A DNA stretch of 64,000 nt from NCBI GenBank assembly GCA_023957155.1, contig JAMLHK010000013.1:47598-111597 (forward strand). Direction: 5' to 3'. The position numbers and the translations under genes were made by a program. Position 1 is the stretch's first letter. Every line of letters begins with the position of its first letter. Under the pieces are notes generated by a model. The model saw only the letters and a list, made by a program, of their open reading frames with translations, was not told the DNA's origin and made no database searches. The stretch is from Chitinophagaceae bacterium (GTDB lineage: Bacteria > Bacteroidota > Bacteroidia > Chitinophagales > Chitinophagaceae). Shown one piece after another: positions 35,039-42,695 of this stretch.

Positions 35039-35081
35039 AATGAGATCGTTGTTGTTATACAGGCCTTGGCGCTATAATTTA
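35039..35081. repeat. Right 43-bp direct repeat flanking the GNAT cassette
   Basis: Same orientation as 34172-34214 with three mismatches. Its right part runs into a decayed gntR 3' end, so the repeat marks the junction between the YVTN gene end and that remnant before the cassette came in. Confidence 0.85.
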
Positions 35082-35122
35082 TTGAAATACTGGCTCAGGT
35101 AACCCGCATCTTATTGCTGAAT
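35072..35122 (-). pseudogene. Remnant of the 3' end of an FCD-type gntR gene
   Basis: Read on the minus strand it parallels the last 17 codons of the intact regulator at 38714-39400 (EEFRNKMRGHLNQYFNKL). The remnant keeps FSNKMR, then a one-base deletion shifts the frame, while the DNA for the final QYFNKL stays alignable. Bases beyond 35122 are no longer convincingly similar. It sits upstream of the first sialidase gene in the same relative place as the intact gntR upstream of susC. Confidence 0.6.
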
Positions 35123-35229
35123 TTATTTTATAATCTTTATTAATTCTATGGTGTAGTAAAGATAACCCTGCGGATTTTTATCCTATCGGTTAAGATTATT
35201 TTTTACAACAGTGAGTTTTATGTTATAAA

Positions 35230-35260
35230 TAAGTATATTAGCCGTATGTAATACATATAA
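35230..35260 (+). promoter_or_regulatory. Operator/promoter-like element upstream of the first sialidase gene
   Basis: Matches 39511-39541 (the susC promoter) at 27 of 31 positions. It contains a degenerate -7 box TATATTAG (35234-35241) and the palindrome GTAT-GTA-ATAC (35244-35254). The start codon follows 10 bases later. A likely target of the FCD-GntR regulator at 38714-39400. Confidence 0.5.
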
Positions 35261-35270
35261 CGCTGTATTG

Positions 35271-36410
35271 ATGAAAAAAAAAATAATAAATATTCCCCAG
35301 ACCCTTAGCCGTTTCGGCATATCAGCCCTCTGTCTGCTATTTCTTTTTAGTACTGTAACCAGTGCTTTTTCTCAAAGTACCGGGGTGAGCGAAGGAAACC
35401 GTACCGTGGCTCAATTACTTCCCGGTCCCAATAATCCGCGGAACAGTGAGGGAGACTTTATAACCTTAAAAGACGGCCGTATTCTTTTTGTGTATTCCCA
35501 TTACACCGGCACCTCAGGTTCGGATCACGGCAATGCCTTTCTTGCCGGAAGATATTCTTCCGATAAAGGAAAAACATGGACACAGGAAGATGTAAAAATA
35601 GTGGATCAGGAAGGGGATATGAATGTGATGTCGGTTTCCTTATTAAGATTAAAGAATGGTGAAATCGCCTTGTTTTATCTGAGAAAGAATTCACATACCG
35701 ATTGTATTCCATATATCCGGATATCTAATGATGAAGCGAAAACCTGGAGTGATCCCCGTCCGTGTATTACCGATAAAAAAGGATATTTTGTACTCAATAA
35801 CAATCGGGTCATTCAACTGCGAAATGGCCGTCTTCTTTTAGCGGTAGCGCTGCACCAGAGCCCCGGTCAAACAAAGTTTTCCGAGGCAGGTCGTCTTTGG
35901 AGCTATTTTTCGGATGATAACGGCAGAACCTGGAAAGCTGGTAACGAGGTACCTAATCTATCCGGCATTGTAACCCAGGAGCCGGGAATGGTAGAATTAA
36001 AGAACCGTCATATCTTAATGTTCATACGTACCAATGCGGGCGCCCAGTATTTCTCCTACTCTAAGGATAAAGGTGTTACCTGGAGTGAAATTGAACGAAG
36101 CAATATCACGTCTCCCACTTCCCCCGCTTCCATTGCCAGAATACCTTCTACCCGGAATTTGCTGATGGTTTGGAATAATACGGTGAATGAAAAACGCACG
36201 CCTTTGAATATTGCCGTTTCCAAAGATGAAGGCAAAACCTGGGCATATATAAAAACGCTTGAAGACAATCCGGACAGAGGATATTGCTACATCGCCATTC
36301 ATTTCATAGAAAAAAATGTGTTATTGAGTTATTGTGCTGGAAGTCTCTCAAAGGGCAGACTTAACCAAACGGATATTAAACGGCTAAGCTTAGATTGGAT
36401 ATATGAATGA
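35271..36410 (+). CDS. Secreted sialidase-fold (BNR/Asp-box) protein 1
   Basis: 379 residues from the ATG at 35271 (a TTG immediately before it is in frame). Signal peptide through about SAFSQ. Five Asp boxes: SSDKGKTW, SNDEAKTW, SDDNGRTW, SKDKGVTW and SKDEGKTW, giving a six-bladed sialidase-type propeller. An early arginine in PRNSEGD (R57) occupies the place of the RIP arginine of GH33 sialidases. Annotated homologues are called exo-alpha-sialidase, but the exact glycoside is unproven. Close paralogue of the next gene. Preceded by an operator-like element shared with susC. Confidence 0.8.
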   Translation: MKKKIINIPQTLSRFGISALCLLFLFSTVTSAFSQSTGVSEGNRTVAQLLPGPNNPRNSEGDFITLKDGRILFVYSHYTGTSGSDHGNAFLAGRYSSDKGKTWTQEDVKIVDQEGDMNVMSVSLLRLKNGEIALFYLRKNSHTDCIPYIRISNDEAKTWSDPRPCITDKKGYFVLNNNRVIQLRNGRLLLAVALHQSPGQTKFSEAGRLWSYFSDDNGRTWKAGNEVPNLSGIVTQEPGMVELKNRHILMFIRTNAGAQYFSYSKDKGVTWSEIERSNITSPTSPASIARIPSTRNLLMVWNNTVNEKRTPLNIAVSKDEGKTWAYIKTLEDNPDRGYCYIAIHFIEKNVLLSYCAGSLSKGRLNQTDIKRLSLDWIYE

Positions 36411-36473
36411 AAGAAAAGTTAAGCGTTTTCAAAACATCTTTCGGAAAACAGAATGATAAATTAATGATTTGCC

Positions 36474-37538
36474 ATGAAAAAAATATGGGTTTTCGGTTTA
36501 ATGGTCTCAGGATGTTTTCCTGTTGTGGTTAGTTCACAAAGCAAAGGCGCGATAGACACCAGACATAGCGATACCTTCGAATATTTCGTTGCCCCCGTTG
36601 GTCCGAAAAACCCCCGCAACAGTGAGGCGGCCATTATCCCTTTAAAAAATGGTTCACTGCTATTGGGATGGACGGAGTTCTATGCAGGTAAAGGAGATGA
36701 CCATGGACCTGCCCGCCTCTCGGGGAAAATATCAACAGACGGAGGCCGTTCATGGGGCAGAAAATATACCCTGGTAAAAAATGACGGAGGCTGTAATGTA
36801 ATGGAGGTTAATTTTTTGAGATTGCTGAATGGTGATCTTGCACTCTTTTATTGCCAGAAAAATACCGAGTCAACAGACTGCCGTGTGATGATGCGTACTT
36901 CATCCGATGAAGGAAAAACATGGCGCAATCCCAAACAATTGAGTCCCTCAGGTAAATATACCGGTCTGACGAACGGAAGGGCTATACGGCTCCGGTCGGG
37001 TCGCATCCTGCTTGAGGCATGGGAAGGAGGATACAGTTATTGTGTTATTTCAGATGATGATGGAAAAACCTGGCGTGATAGCCAGCATATTAAACCTTCC
37101 GGCGGACCGAGTTATGAGCCGGCCTGTATTGAGCTAAAGGATGGCAGGGTGCTGATGCTGATGCGTACGGAGCTGGGAGGGCAGTATAAAAGTATTTCTG
37201 CCGATGGAGGTGAAACATGGAGCGACCCGGAATTAACTCAGTTTACAGGCTCTGCTGCACCTGTATCCATAAGCCGCATTCCTGAAACAGGCGACTTGCT
37301 TGCTATATGGAACAATAACCCGGGGGTAAACAAACGTAATCCGCTCAGCTCTGCTGTATCAAAAGATGAAGGTGAAACCTGGACTCACATAAATAATATA
37401 GAAGATGCGCCGGATGATGCCTGGGCCTATCCTGCAGTTACATGGGCAGGAACCGATGCGCTTATCACTTACTTTAACTATAAAGGTGGCTTATCGCTGA
37501 AGATTAAAAAATTACCTGTGGAATGGTTCTATCAATAA
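36474..37538 (+). CDS. Secreted sialidase-fold (BNR/Asp-box) protein 2
   Basis: 354 residues. The N-terminus MKKIWVFGLMVSGC has a plausible lipobox (C14), so it may be a lipoprotein. Five Asp boxes (STDGGRSW, SSDEGKTW, SDDDGKTW, SADGGETW, SKDEGETW) and the same PRNSE arginine motif (R48) as its upstream paralogue. The shared order NVMxVxxLRLxNGxxALFYxxKN shows a tandem duplication. It starts 63 bases after the previous stop and is probably in the same transcript. Confidence 0.8.
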   Translation: MKKIWVFGLMVSGCFPVVVSSQSKGAIDTRHSDTFEYFVAPVGPKNPRNSEAAIIPLKNGSLLLGWTEFYAGKGDDHGPARLSGKISTDGGRSWGRKYTLVKNDGGCNVMEVNFLRLLNGDLALFYCQKNTESTDCRVMMRTSSDEGKTWRNPKQLSPSGKYTGLTNGRAIRLRSGRILLEAWEGGYSYCVISDDDGKTWRDSQHIKPSGGPSYEPACIELKDGRVLMLMRTELGGQYKSISADGGETWSDPELTQFTGSAAPVSISRIPETGDLLAIWNNNPGVNKRNPLSSAVSKDEGETWTHINNIEDAPDDAWAYPAVTWAGTDALITYFNYKGGLSLKIKKLPVEWFYQ

Positions 37539-37670
37539 ATGTTGCCTGTCCGTGGGTATGTTTGAAGCGAGACCCCCGGAAATATGAATAACAATTGTGT
37601 CTGCCGGATTTGCCGGTGAATTCAGTATTAAAATGGGGCAAAAAATATTTTTCAAGCTAAAACGATATAT

Positions 37671-38585
37671 ATGACCTCCAGGATGAAACAAAGTAATATA
37701 CAGGGCAGGAATGATGAAGCGCCCTTACCTTCTGAAGAAAGATCACGCCGGACTTTTATTAAAAACGGGCTGTTAGCAGCCTCCGGTGTATTAGGAGCAT
37801 CTGTTTCTATTGCTGCTGTGAATGAACCGACTACCCCGGTGCAAAGCCGGGACCAGCTGAGGTGTATTGACTATGGCAGATCCTTTTTATGCAATACGGC
37901 TGAGTTTAATTCCGTAAGAATGTGGATAGAAAGCCGGACAATCATTACGGATACCCGATCCGGTGAAAGTACTGTTTATTACCAGGGGGCTTCCTGCAAA
38001 AGTGAGAATACCTTTGGTGAAAGAGACCTGTTCTATAAAGATAATTATGATTTCCTTCCCATTTTTGGAGAGGGTAAAGTATTGGTTTTCCGGCGTCATT
38101 CCAACAAACGCGGGGACGGGTACCGGTCTGTGAAAAAAATGGAAGAGATGTGGGGTGCAAATCCTGTATTACGGATGCCTGCCCCAAAGGTGGTTACCGT
38201 GTTAGATTCATTTGAGAAAATCCGCGATGCAACCGCCGCCGGAATCCCTATCGTTACGCAAACTGAATTTCAAAATAATGAAACCGGGTTACGCGCAGTA
38301 ATAGAGGCCCCCTGCAAGACGATGAATATAAGCCACCCTAAAAAAATGTACCAGGTGGATACCGGTCCTATTGCTTTCCCCGACCTGTCAAAGAGGTATG
38401 ATGTACAGATCAATTGCCTGAACCTTGCATATATAGCCTTCAATGTGGATCATTTTGCCGATTTTGTTATAGAAGCTCCCACCCCGGTTATAGAGGATAA
38501 AAAGGAAGTTTCGACCGTCTATCACTATTCTAAAATCGAAAGCCTGCAGGTAAAGAACAGGATATTGGCTCTCGGAAAAGTGTAA
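37671..38585 (+). CDS. Tat-signal secreted protein of unknown function
   Basis: 304 residues. A twin-arginine-type signal RSRRTFIKNGLLAASGVLGASVSIAA (about residues 24-50) implies export folded, often with a cofactor. The remainder (YGRSFLCNTAEFNSVRMWIESRTIITDTRSGESTVYYQGASCKSENTFG...) matches no family I recognise. It is placed between the two sialidase-fold genes and the regulator, in the same orientation, so it is likely part of the same catabolic function. Confidence 0.7.
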   Translation: MTSRMKQSNIQGRNDEAPLPSEERSRRTFIKNGLLAASGVLGASVSIAAVNEPTTPVQSRDQLRCIDYGRSFLCNTAEFNSVRMWIESRTIITDTRSGESTVYYQGASCKSENTFGERDLFYKDNYDFLPIFGEGKVLVFRRHSNKRGDGYRSVKKMEEMWGANPVLRMPAPKVVTVLDSFEKIRDATAAGIPIVTQTEFQNNETGLRAVIEAPCKTMNISHPKKMYQVDTGPIAFPDLSKRYDVQINCLNLAYIAFNVDHFADFVIEAPTPVIEDKKEVSTVYHYSKIESLQVKNRILALGKV

Positions 38586-38618
38586 ATAACAGAGAACGAT
38601 TAAAGTAAATCCGGATAA

Positions 38619-38669
38619 CCTGAATGGTGGTTCAGGGAAAGTATAATGTATAATAGCTACATATACTTT
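38619..38669. terminator. Two inverted repeats between converging genes (bidirectional terminator candidate)
   Basis: CCTGAA-TGGTGG-TTCAGG (38619-38636) is a perfect 6-bp stem. AAAGTATA (38638-38645) pairs with TATACTTT (38662-38669). Both lie in the 128-base gap between the Tat-signal gene and the converging gntR gene. T-rich sequence follows on the plus strand. Confidence 0.45.
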
Positions 38670-38713
38670 CTTTGTATCTCTTTATTAAACCCGTTGCTAT
38701 ATAAGCGTTAGCG

Positions 38714-39400
38714 CTACAATTTATTGAAATATTGGTTCAAATGCCCCCGCATCTTATTTCTGAATTCTTCCGGAGTCCCATTTTTTAATGCATTTAATAA
38801 ATCTCTATGTGATATGTTATTATCGGTTCCTACTACATCTAAAGAATCATTATCAAAGTTAAAAAAGGGAAATAACATTTTTTGAAACCGTTGAATAAAA
38901 TCATTGCCTGAAATTTCATATAATAAGGAATGAAATTCAACATCATATTTCTTCTGTTCAATTTTGCTCTTTGATTGTTCATCTTTCATAACAATTTTTT
39001 CAAGTTTTTCTAAATCCATATTCGTTTTTCTCAAGAAAAGTAGATCTGAGATCCCAATCTCAAGCACAAGCCGCAATTCAAAAATATCTTTCCATGTTGC
39101 ATTGTCTAATAGATTTAAATCTACAATTTTCTGCATGTTATATAATAGATCAGTGCGTTTAATCAGCATGCCTCTATTTTTTTTAGATTCAATAATCCCC
39201 AGAGTCTTGAATCTTGATAGAGCCTCTCTTATTGAAGTTCTGCTAACATTAAGAGCTTTTGACAATTCAATTTCCTTAGGAATAGAGTCTCCTGGTTGAA
39301 AATTTCCATTACGAAAATATTCTTGTAAACTATTTTCAATTTTATCTACCTGTGTTTGATTTTCAATCGGTTGTAACTTTTCTAATGTTAATGCTTTCAT
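38714..39400 (-). CDS. GntR-family regulator with FCD ligand-binding domain
   Basis: 228 residues. Winged helix-turn-helix (about 25-85: GDSIPKEIELSKALNVSRTSIREALSRFKTLGIIES) followed by an all-helical FCD domain (DIFELRLVLEIGISDLL... DVEFHSLLYEISGND). FCD regulators often sense sugar acids, sialic acids or related carboxylates (NanR, UxuR, LldR relatives). It is divergent from susC, 151 bases apart, the classic layout for a local regulator. The probable operator is GTAT-N3-ATAC at 39525-39535 and again at 35244-35254. Confidence 0.88.
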   Translation of the reverse strand: MKALTLEKLQPIENQTQVDKIENSLQEYFRNGNFQPGDSIPKEIELSKALNVSRTSIREALSRFKTLGIIESKKNRGMLIKRTDLLYNMQKIVDLNLLDNATWKDIFELRLVLEIGISDLLFLRKTNMDLEKLEKIVMKDEQSKSKIEQKKYDVEFHSLLYEISGNDFIQRFQKMLFPFFNFDNDSLDVVGTDNNISHRDLLNALKNGTPEEFRNKMRGHLNQYFNKL

Positions 39401-39437
39401 TTTAAAAAACTGGCTACCTATTTATTATTTTAAAATG

Positions 39438-39445
39438 CAAAGATA
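39438..39445 (-). promoter_or_regulatory. Candidate -7 box (TATCTTTG) for the gntR gene
   Basis: Perfect TAnnTTTG match on the minus strand, 37 bases before the gntR ATG. The -33 element is not clear. Confidence 0.4.
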
Positions 39446-39491
39446 CTTATAGAATTCTATTTTTCATAAGTAATAAGTCTTTTATAATAAA

Positions 39492-39541
39492 TTTGGTTTT
39501 ATTAATTTAATAAGTATATTTGAAGTATGTCATACATATAA
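39492..39541 (+). promoter_or_regulatory. susC promoter with overlapping GTAT-N3-ATAC operator
   Basis: TTTG (39492-39495), 19-base spacer, TATATTTG (39515-39522): a full Bacteroidota housekeeping promoter. The palindrome GTATG-T-CATAC (39525-39535) lies where transcription should start, so a bound repressor would block initiation. The element is shared with the promoter of the first sialidase gene. Confidence 0.7.
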
Positions 39542-39551
39542 AACATGCTTT

Positions 39552-42500
39552 ATGAGAAAATTACTAGCTTATTTATCAGGGGTAATAAAAATGGTCTTTT
39601 CTAAAAGAAAACTAATCTGCTCTTTATTCTTATGCCAGTTTTTGTTTTTGGGTGCTTACGCACAAAACATAATAAGAGGTAAGGTGACTGATGATAAAGG
39701 GCCCCTTTCGGGTGCTTCTATTTCTGTAATAGGTGATACTAAAGCTGTTACAACCGACAAGGAGGGGCTTTTTGTAATTGAGGCCAATCCGACAGATAAT
39801 CTTTTATTTTCATTCGTTGGGATGGAATCACAGACAGTTGCTGTTAATAATCAAACTGAGATCAATGTTAAACTAATTGCAAAAACAGATGCTTTGGAAG
39901 GAGTAACTGTAGTGGCTTTTGGAACCCAAAAAAAGGAAAGTGTGGTGTCGTCTATCACTACGATTAATGTAAAGGATCTGCGTGTTCCTTCCAGTAATTT
40001 AACTACAGCATTGGCAGGCCGCTTAGCCGGTATCGTTGCTTATCAAAGAAGTGGTGAACCCGGTAAAGACAATGCGGATTTTTTTATACGTGGGGTAACC
40101 AGTTTTGGATATACATCCAGTCCACTTATTTTAATTGATGGCGTAGAAATGAGCTCAGAAGATTTAGCCCGCATTCAACCAGATGATATTGCGAGCTTTT
40201 CTATCATGAAGGATGCCTCTGCAACCTCTCTTTATGGTGCCAGGGGGGCTAATGGTGTCATATTAGTTACTACAAAAGAAGGGAAGGAAGGAAAAACTCA
40301 GGTTTCGATCCGCTATGAAAGGTCGGTTTCATCTCCTACCAGGCGGTTGCAGTTTTCAAATCCGGTAAACTACATGAAATTATACAATGAATCTATACTT
40401 ACCCGTAATCCGTTGGGTGAACTTCCTTATAGCCAGGAAAAAATTGAAGGTACAGAAGCAGGCTTGTATCCGTTACTTTATCCTGCAACTGACTGGTATG
40501 ATATGTTATTCAAAAGAACTACATCTAACGGACGACTTAATTTGAATGTAAGTGGTGGCGGTAAAATAGCTCGCTATTATGTAGCAGCAACTTACAATCA
40601 GGATAATGGTATGCTGAAAGTTGATAGAAAAAATAATTTTAACAGCAATATAGATTTAAAAAGATATCTGTTGCATTCCAATGTAAATATTAATGTAACC
40701 AAAACGACGGAACTGATAGTGCGTCTGCATTCTACCTTTGATGATTATAACGGCCCACTTGATGGCGGTGCAGATTTGTTTGAAAAGGTCATGCATACCA
40801 ATCCTACTTTTTTCCCACCATATTATCCGCCGGATGAAGCTAATGAGTTAACCCAACATATTCTATTTGGCAATTATGGCACAGGTGGCTATTTAAATCC
40901 TTATGCAGACCTGATGAGAGGGTACAAAGATTACACTACGTCAGTTATGATGGCACAATTTGAAGCTAAACAGGATCTGAAATTTATTCTTGATGGTTTG
41001 AAAATACGGGGATTATACAATACTGAACGCTATACATATTTTGACGTACAGCGGTTTTACAATCCATTTTATTATAGCTTAATCAATTTTGATAAAAAAA
41101 CAGGGAGTTACAGTCTGTTTCCCCTAAATCCGGAATCAGGAACAGAATATCTTGATTATTCTGAAGGAACTAAAGTAGTTACGGCAACCAGTTATGTTGA
41201 AACTGCCTTGAGCTATAACAAAGTATTTGCTACAGATCATACTGTGGGAGCCTTATTGGTTTTCAATATGCGTAATGAATTAGTTGGGAATGCAGGTTCT
41301 TTGCAAAATTCACTTGCTTTCAGAAATATGGGATTGGCAGGAAGAGCTACCTATGGGTATAAAGACCGTTATTTCGTTGAAGGGAACTTTGGATATAATG
41401 GCTCTGAACGTTTTTCAGTGCAGCACCGTTTTGGGTTTTTCCCATCAATCGGAGCCGGATGGATTATATCAAATGAATCGTTTTGGAATAATAGCTTGAA
41501 GACGATTGTACCTAAACTAAAACTGAAGGCAACAACAGGGTTGGTTGGAAACGATGCTATAGGCAGTTCTACAGATCGCTTCTTCCAATTGTCTGAAGTG
41601 AATATGAATGATGGATCCAAAGATTATACTTTTGGTTCAGAGTTTAATAATACGCAAAATGGTATTACGGTACTACGTTACGCAAACCCGAATATTACCT
41701 GGGAAACTGCTAATAAAACGAATATTGGTCTTGAAGTTAATTTATTTCAAGTACTGGATATAAACGCGGATGTTTATAATGAACATCGTACGAATATCTT
41801 GATGAATCGTGCTTATGTACCAACAACAATGGGCTTGCAATCCATACCCAGAGCTAACGTAGGCGAAGCTAAAGGTAAAGGGATTGATCTCTCTTTGGAC
41901 TATCATAAGAGTTTTTACAATGGGTGGTGGCTTGTCGGTCATGCAAACTTTACATATGCTACCAGTAAATATCAGGTTTATGAAGAACCAGACTATAGTA
42001 ACGCTCCATGGAAATCCCGTATAGGTCAATCTTTAGGACAAAACTGGGGCTATGTTGCTGAACGTTTGTTTGTGGATGAATATGAAGTAAGGAATTCGCC
42101 AAGGCAGGCTGCTGATGCAATGGCTGGTGATATTAAATATAAAGACATTAATGGTGATGGTCAGATCAATGAGTTGGACCAGGTTCCTATAGGATTTCCG
42201 ACAACACCTGAAATTATTTATGGCTTTGGCTTCTCTGCCGGCTTCAAAGCGTTTGATTTTTCTTGTTTCTTTCAAGGGTTGGGAAGAGAATCATTCTGGA
42301 TTGACTATGCTAATACTGCTCCTTTCATAAATGAAGCTGCGCTGTTAAAAGTATACGAAGACAGTCATTGGTCGGAAAACGATCGCAATCTTTACGCTTT
42401 ATGGCCACGTTTATCTAGTAATTTAAATGTAAACAATAATGCTACCAGTACCTGGTTTATGCGTAATGGAGCTTTTTTGAGGCTTAAGGCCGTAGAGTTT

Positions 42501-42683
42501 GGATATAGTATGCCTGAAAGGTTAATTAAAAAAATTGGTGTAACTAAAGCCCGTTGGTATGCAAGTGGGACTAATCTGATGACTTTTAGCTCATTCAAAT
42601 TGTGGGACCCCGAAATGGCCGGGGAGGGTTTAGGGTACCCTGTTCAGAAGGTAGTGAATTTAGGTCTTCAAGTCTCATTTTAA
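39552..42683 (+). CDS. susC: SusC/RagA-family TonB-linked outer membrane receptor
   Basis: 1043 residues. Signal peptide around residues 14-38 (ICSLFLCQFLFLGAYAQ), CarboxypepD_reg-like domain (IIRGKVTDDKGPLSGASISV), plug domain with the SusC signature (FFIRGVTSF, LILIDGVEM, IQPDDIASFSIMKDASATSLYGARGANGVILVTTK), then the 22-strand barrel ending in a C-terminal aromatic (LQVSF). It imports oligosaccharides or similar ligands with SusD. Transcribed from the promoter at 39492 and probably the first gene of a unit reaching at least 49719. Confidence 0.94.
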   Translation: MRKLLAYLSGVIKMVFSKRKLICSLFLCQFLFLGAYAQNIIRGKVTDDKGPLSGASISVIGDTKAVTTDKEGLFVIEANPTDNLLFSFVGMESQTVAVNNQTEINVKLIAKTDALEGVTVVAFGTQKKESVVSSITTINVKDLRVPSSNLTTALAGRLAGIVAYQRSGEPGKDNADFFIRGVTSFGYTSSPLILIDGVEMSSEDLARIQPDDIASFSIMKDASATSLYGARGANGVILVTTKEGKEGKTQVSIRYERSVSSPTRRLQFSNPVNYMKLYNESILTRNPLGELPYSQEKIEGTEAGLYPLLYPATDWYDMLFKRTTSNGRLNLNVSGGGKIARYYVAATYNQDNGMLKVDRKNNFNSNIDLKRYLLHSNVNINVTKTTELIVRLHSTFDDYNGPLDGGADLFEKVMHTNPTFFPPYYPPDEANELTQHILFGNYGTGGYLNPYADLMRGYKDYTTSVMMAQFEAKQDLKFILDGLKIRGLYNTERYTYFDVQRFYNPFYYSLINFDKKTGSYSLFPLNPESGTEYLDYSEGTKVVTATSYVETALSYNKVFATDHTVGALLVFNMRNELVGNAGSLQNSLAFRNMGLAGRATYGYKDRYFVEGNFGYNGSERFSVQHRFGFFPSIGAGWIISNESFWNNSLKTIVPKLKLKATTGLVGNDAIGSSTDRFFQLSEVNMNDGSKDYTFGSEFNNTQNGITVLRYANPNITWETANKTNIGLEVNLFQVLDINADVYNEHRTNILMNRAYVPTTMGLQSIPRANVGEAKGKGIDLSLDYHKSFYNGWWLVGHANFTYATSKYQVYEEPDYSNAPWKSRIGQSLGQNWGYVAERLFVDEYEVRNSPRQAADAMAGDIKYKDINGDGQINELDQVPIGFPTTPEIIYGFGFSAGFKAFDFSCFFQGLGRESFWIDYANTAPFINEAALLKVYEDSHWSENDRNLYALWPRLSSNLNVNNNATSTWFMRNGAFLRLKAVEFGYSMPERLIKKIGVTKARWYASGTNLMTFSSFKLWDPEMAGEGLGYPVQKVVNLGLQVSF

Positions 42684-42695
42684 AAACTATTTGTT

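Noticed and set aside
34172-35081. Integron attC cassette
   Set aside because: No convincing R/L core sites or paired imperfect palindromes could be shown by eye, and no integron integrase is in the window.
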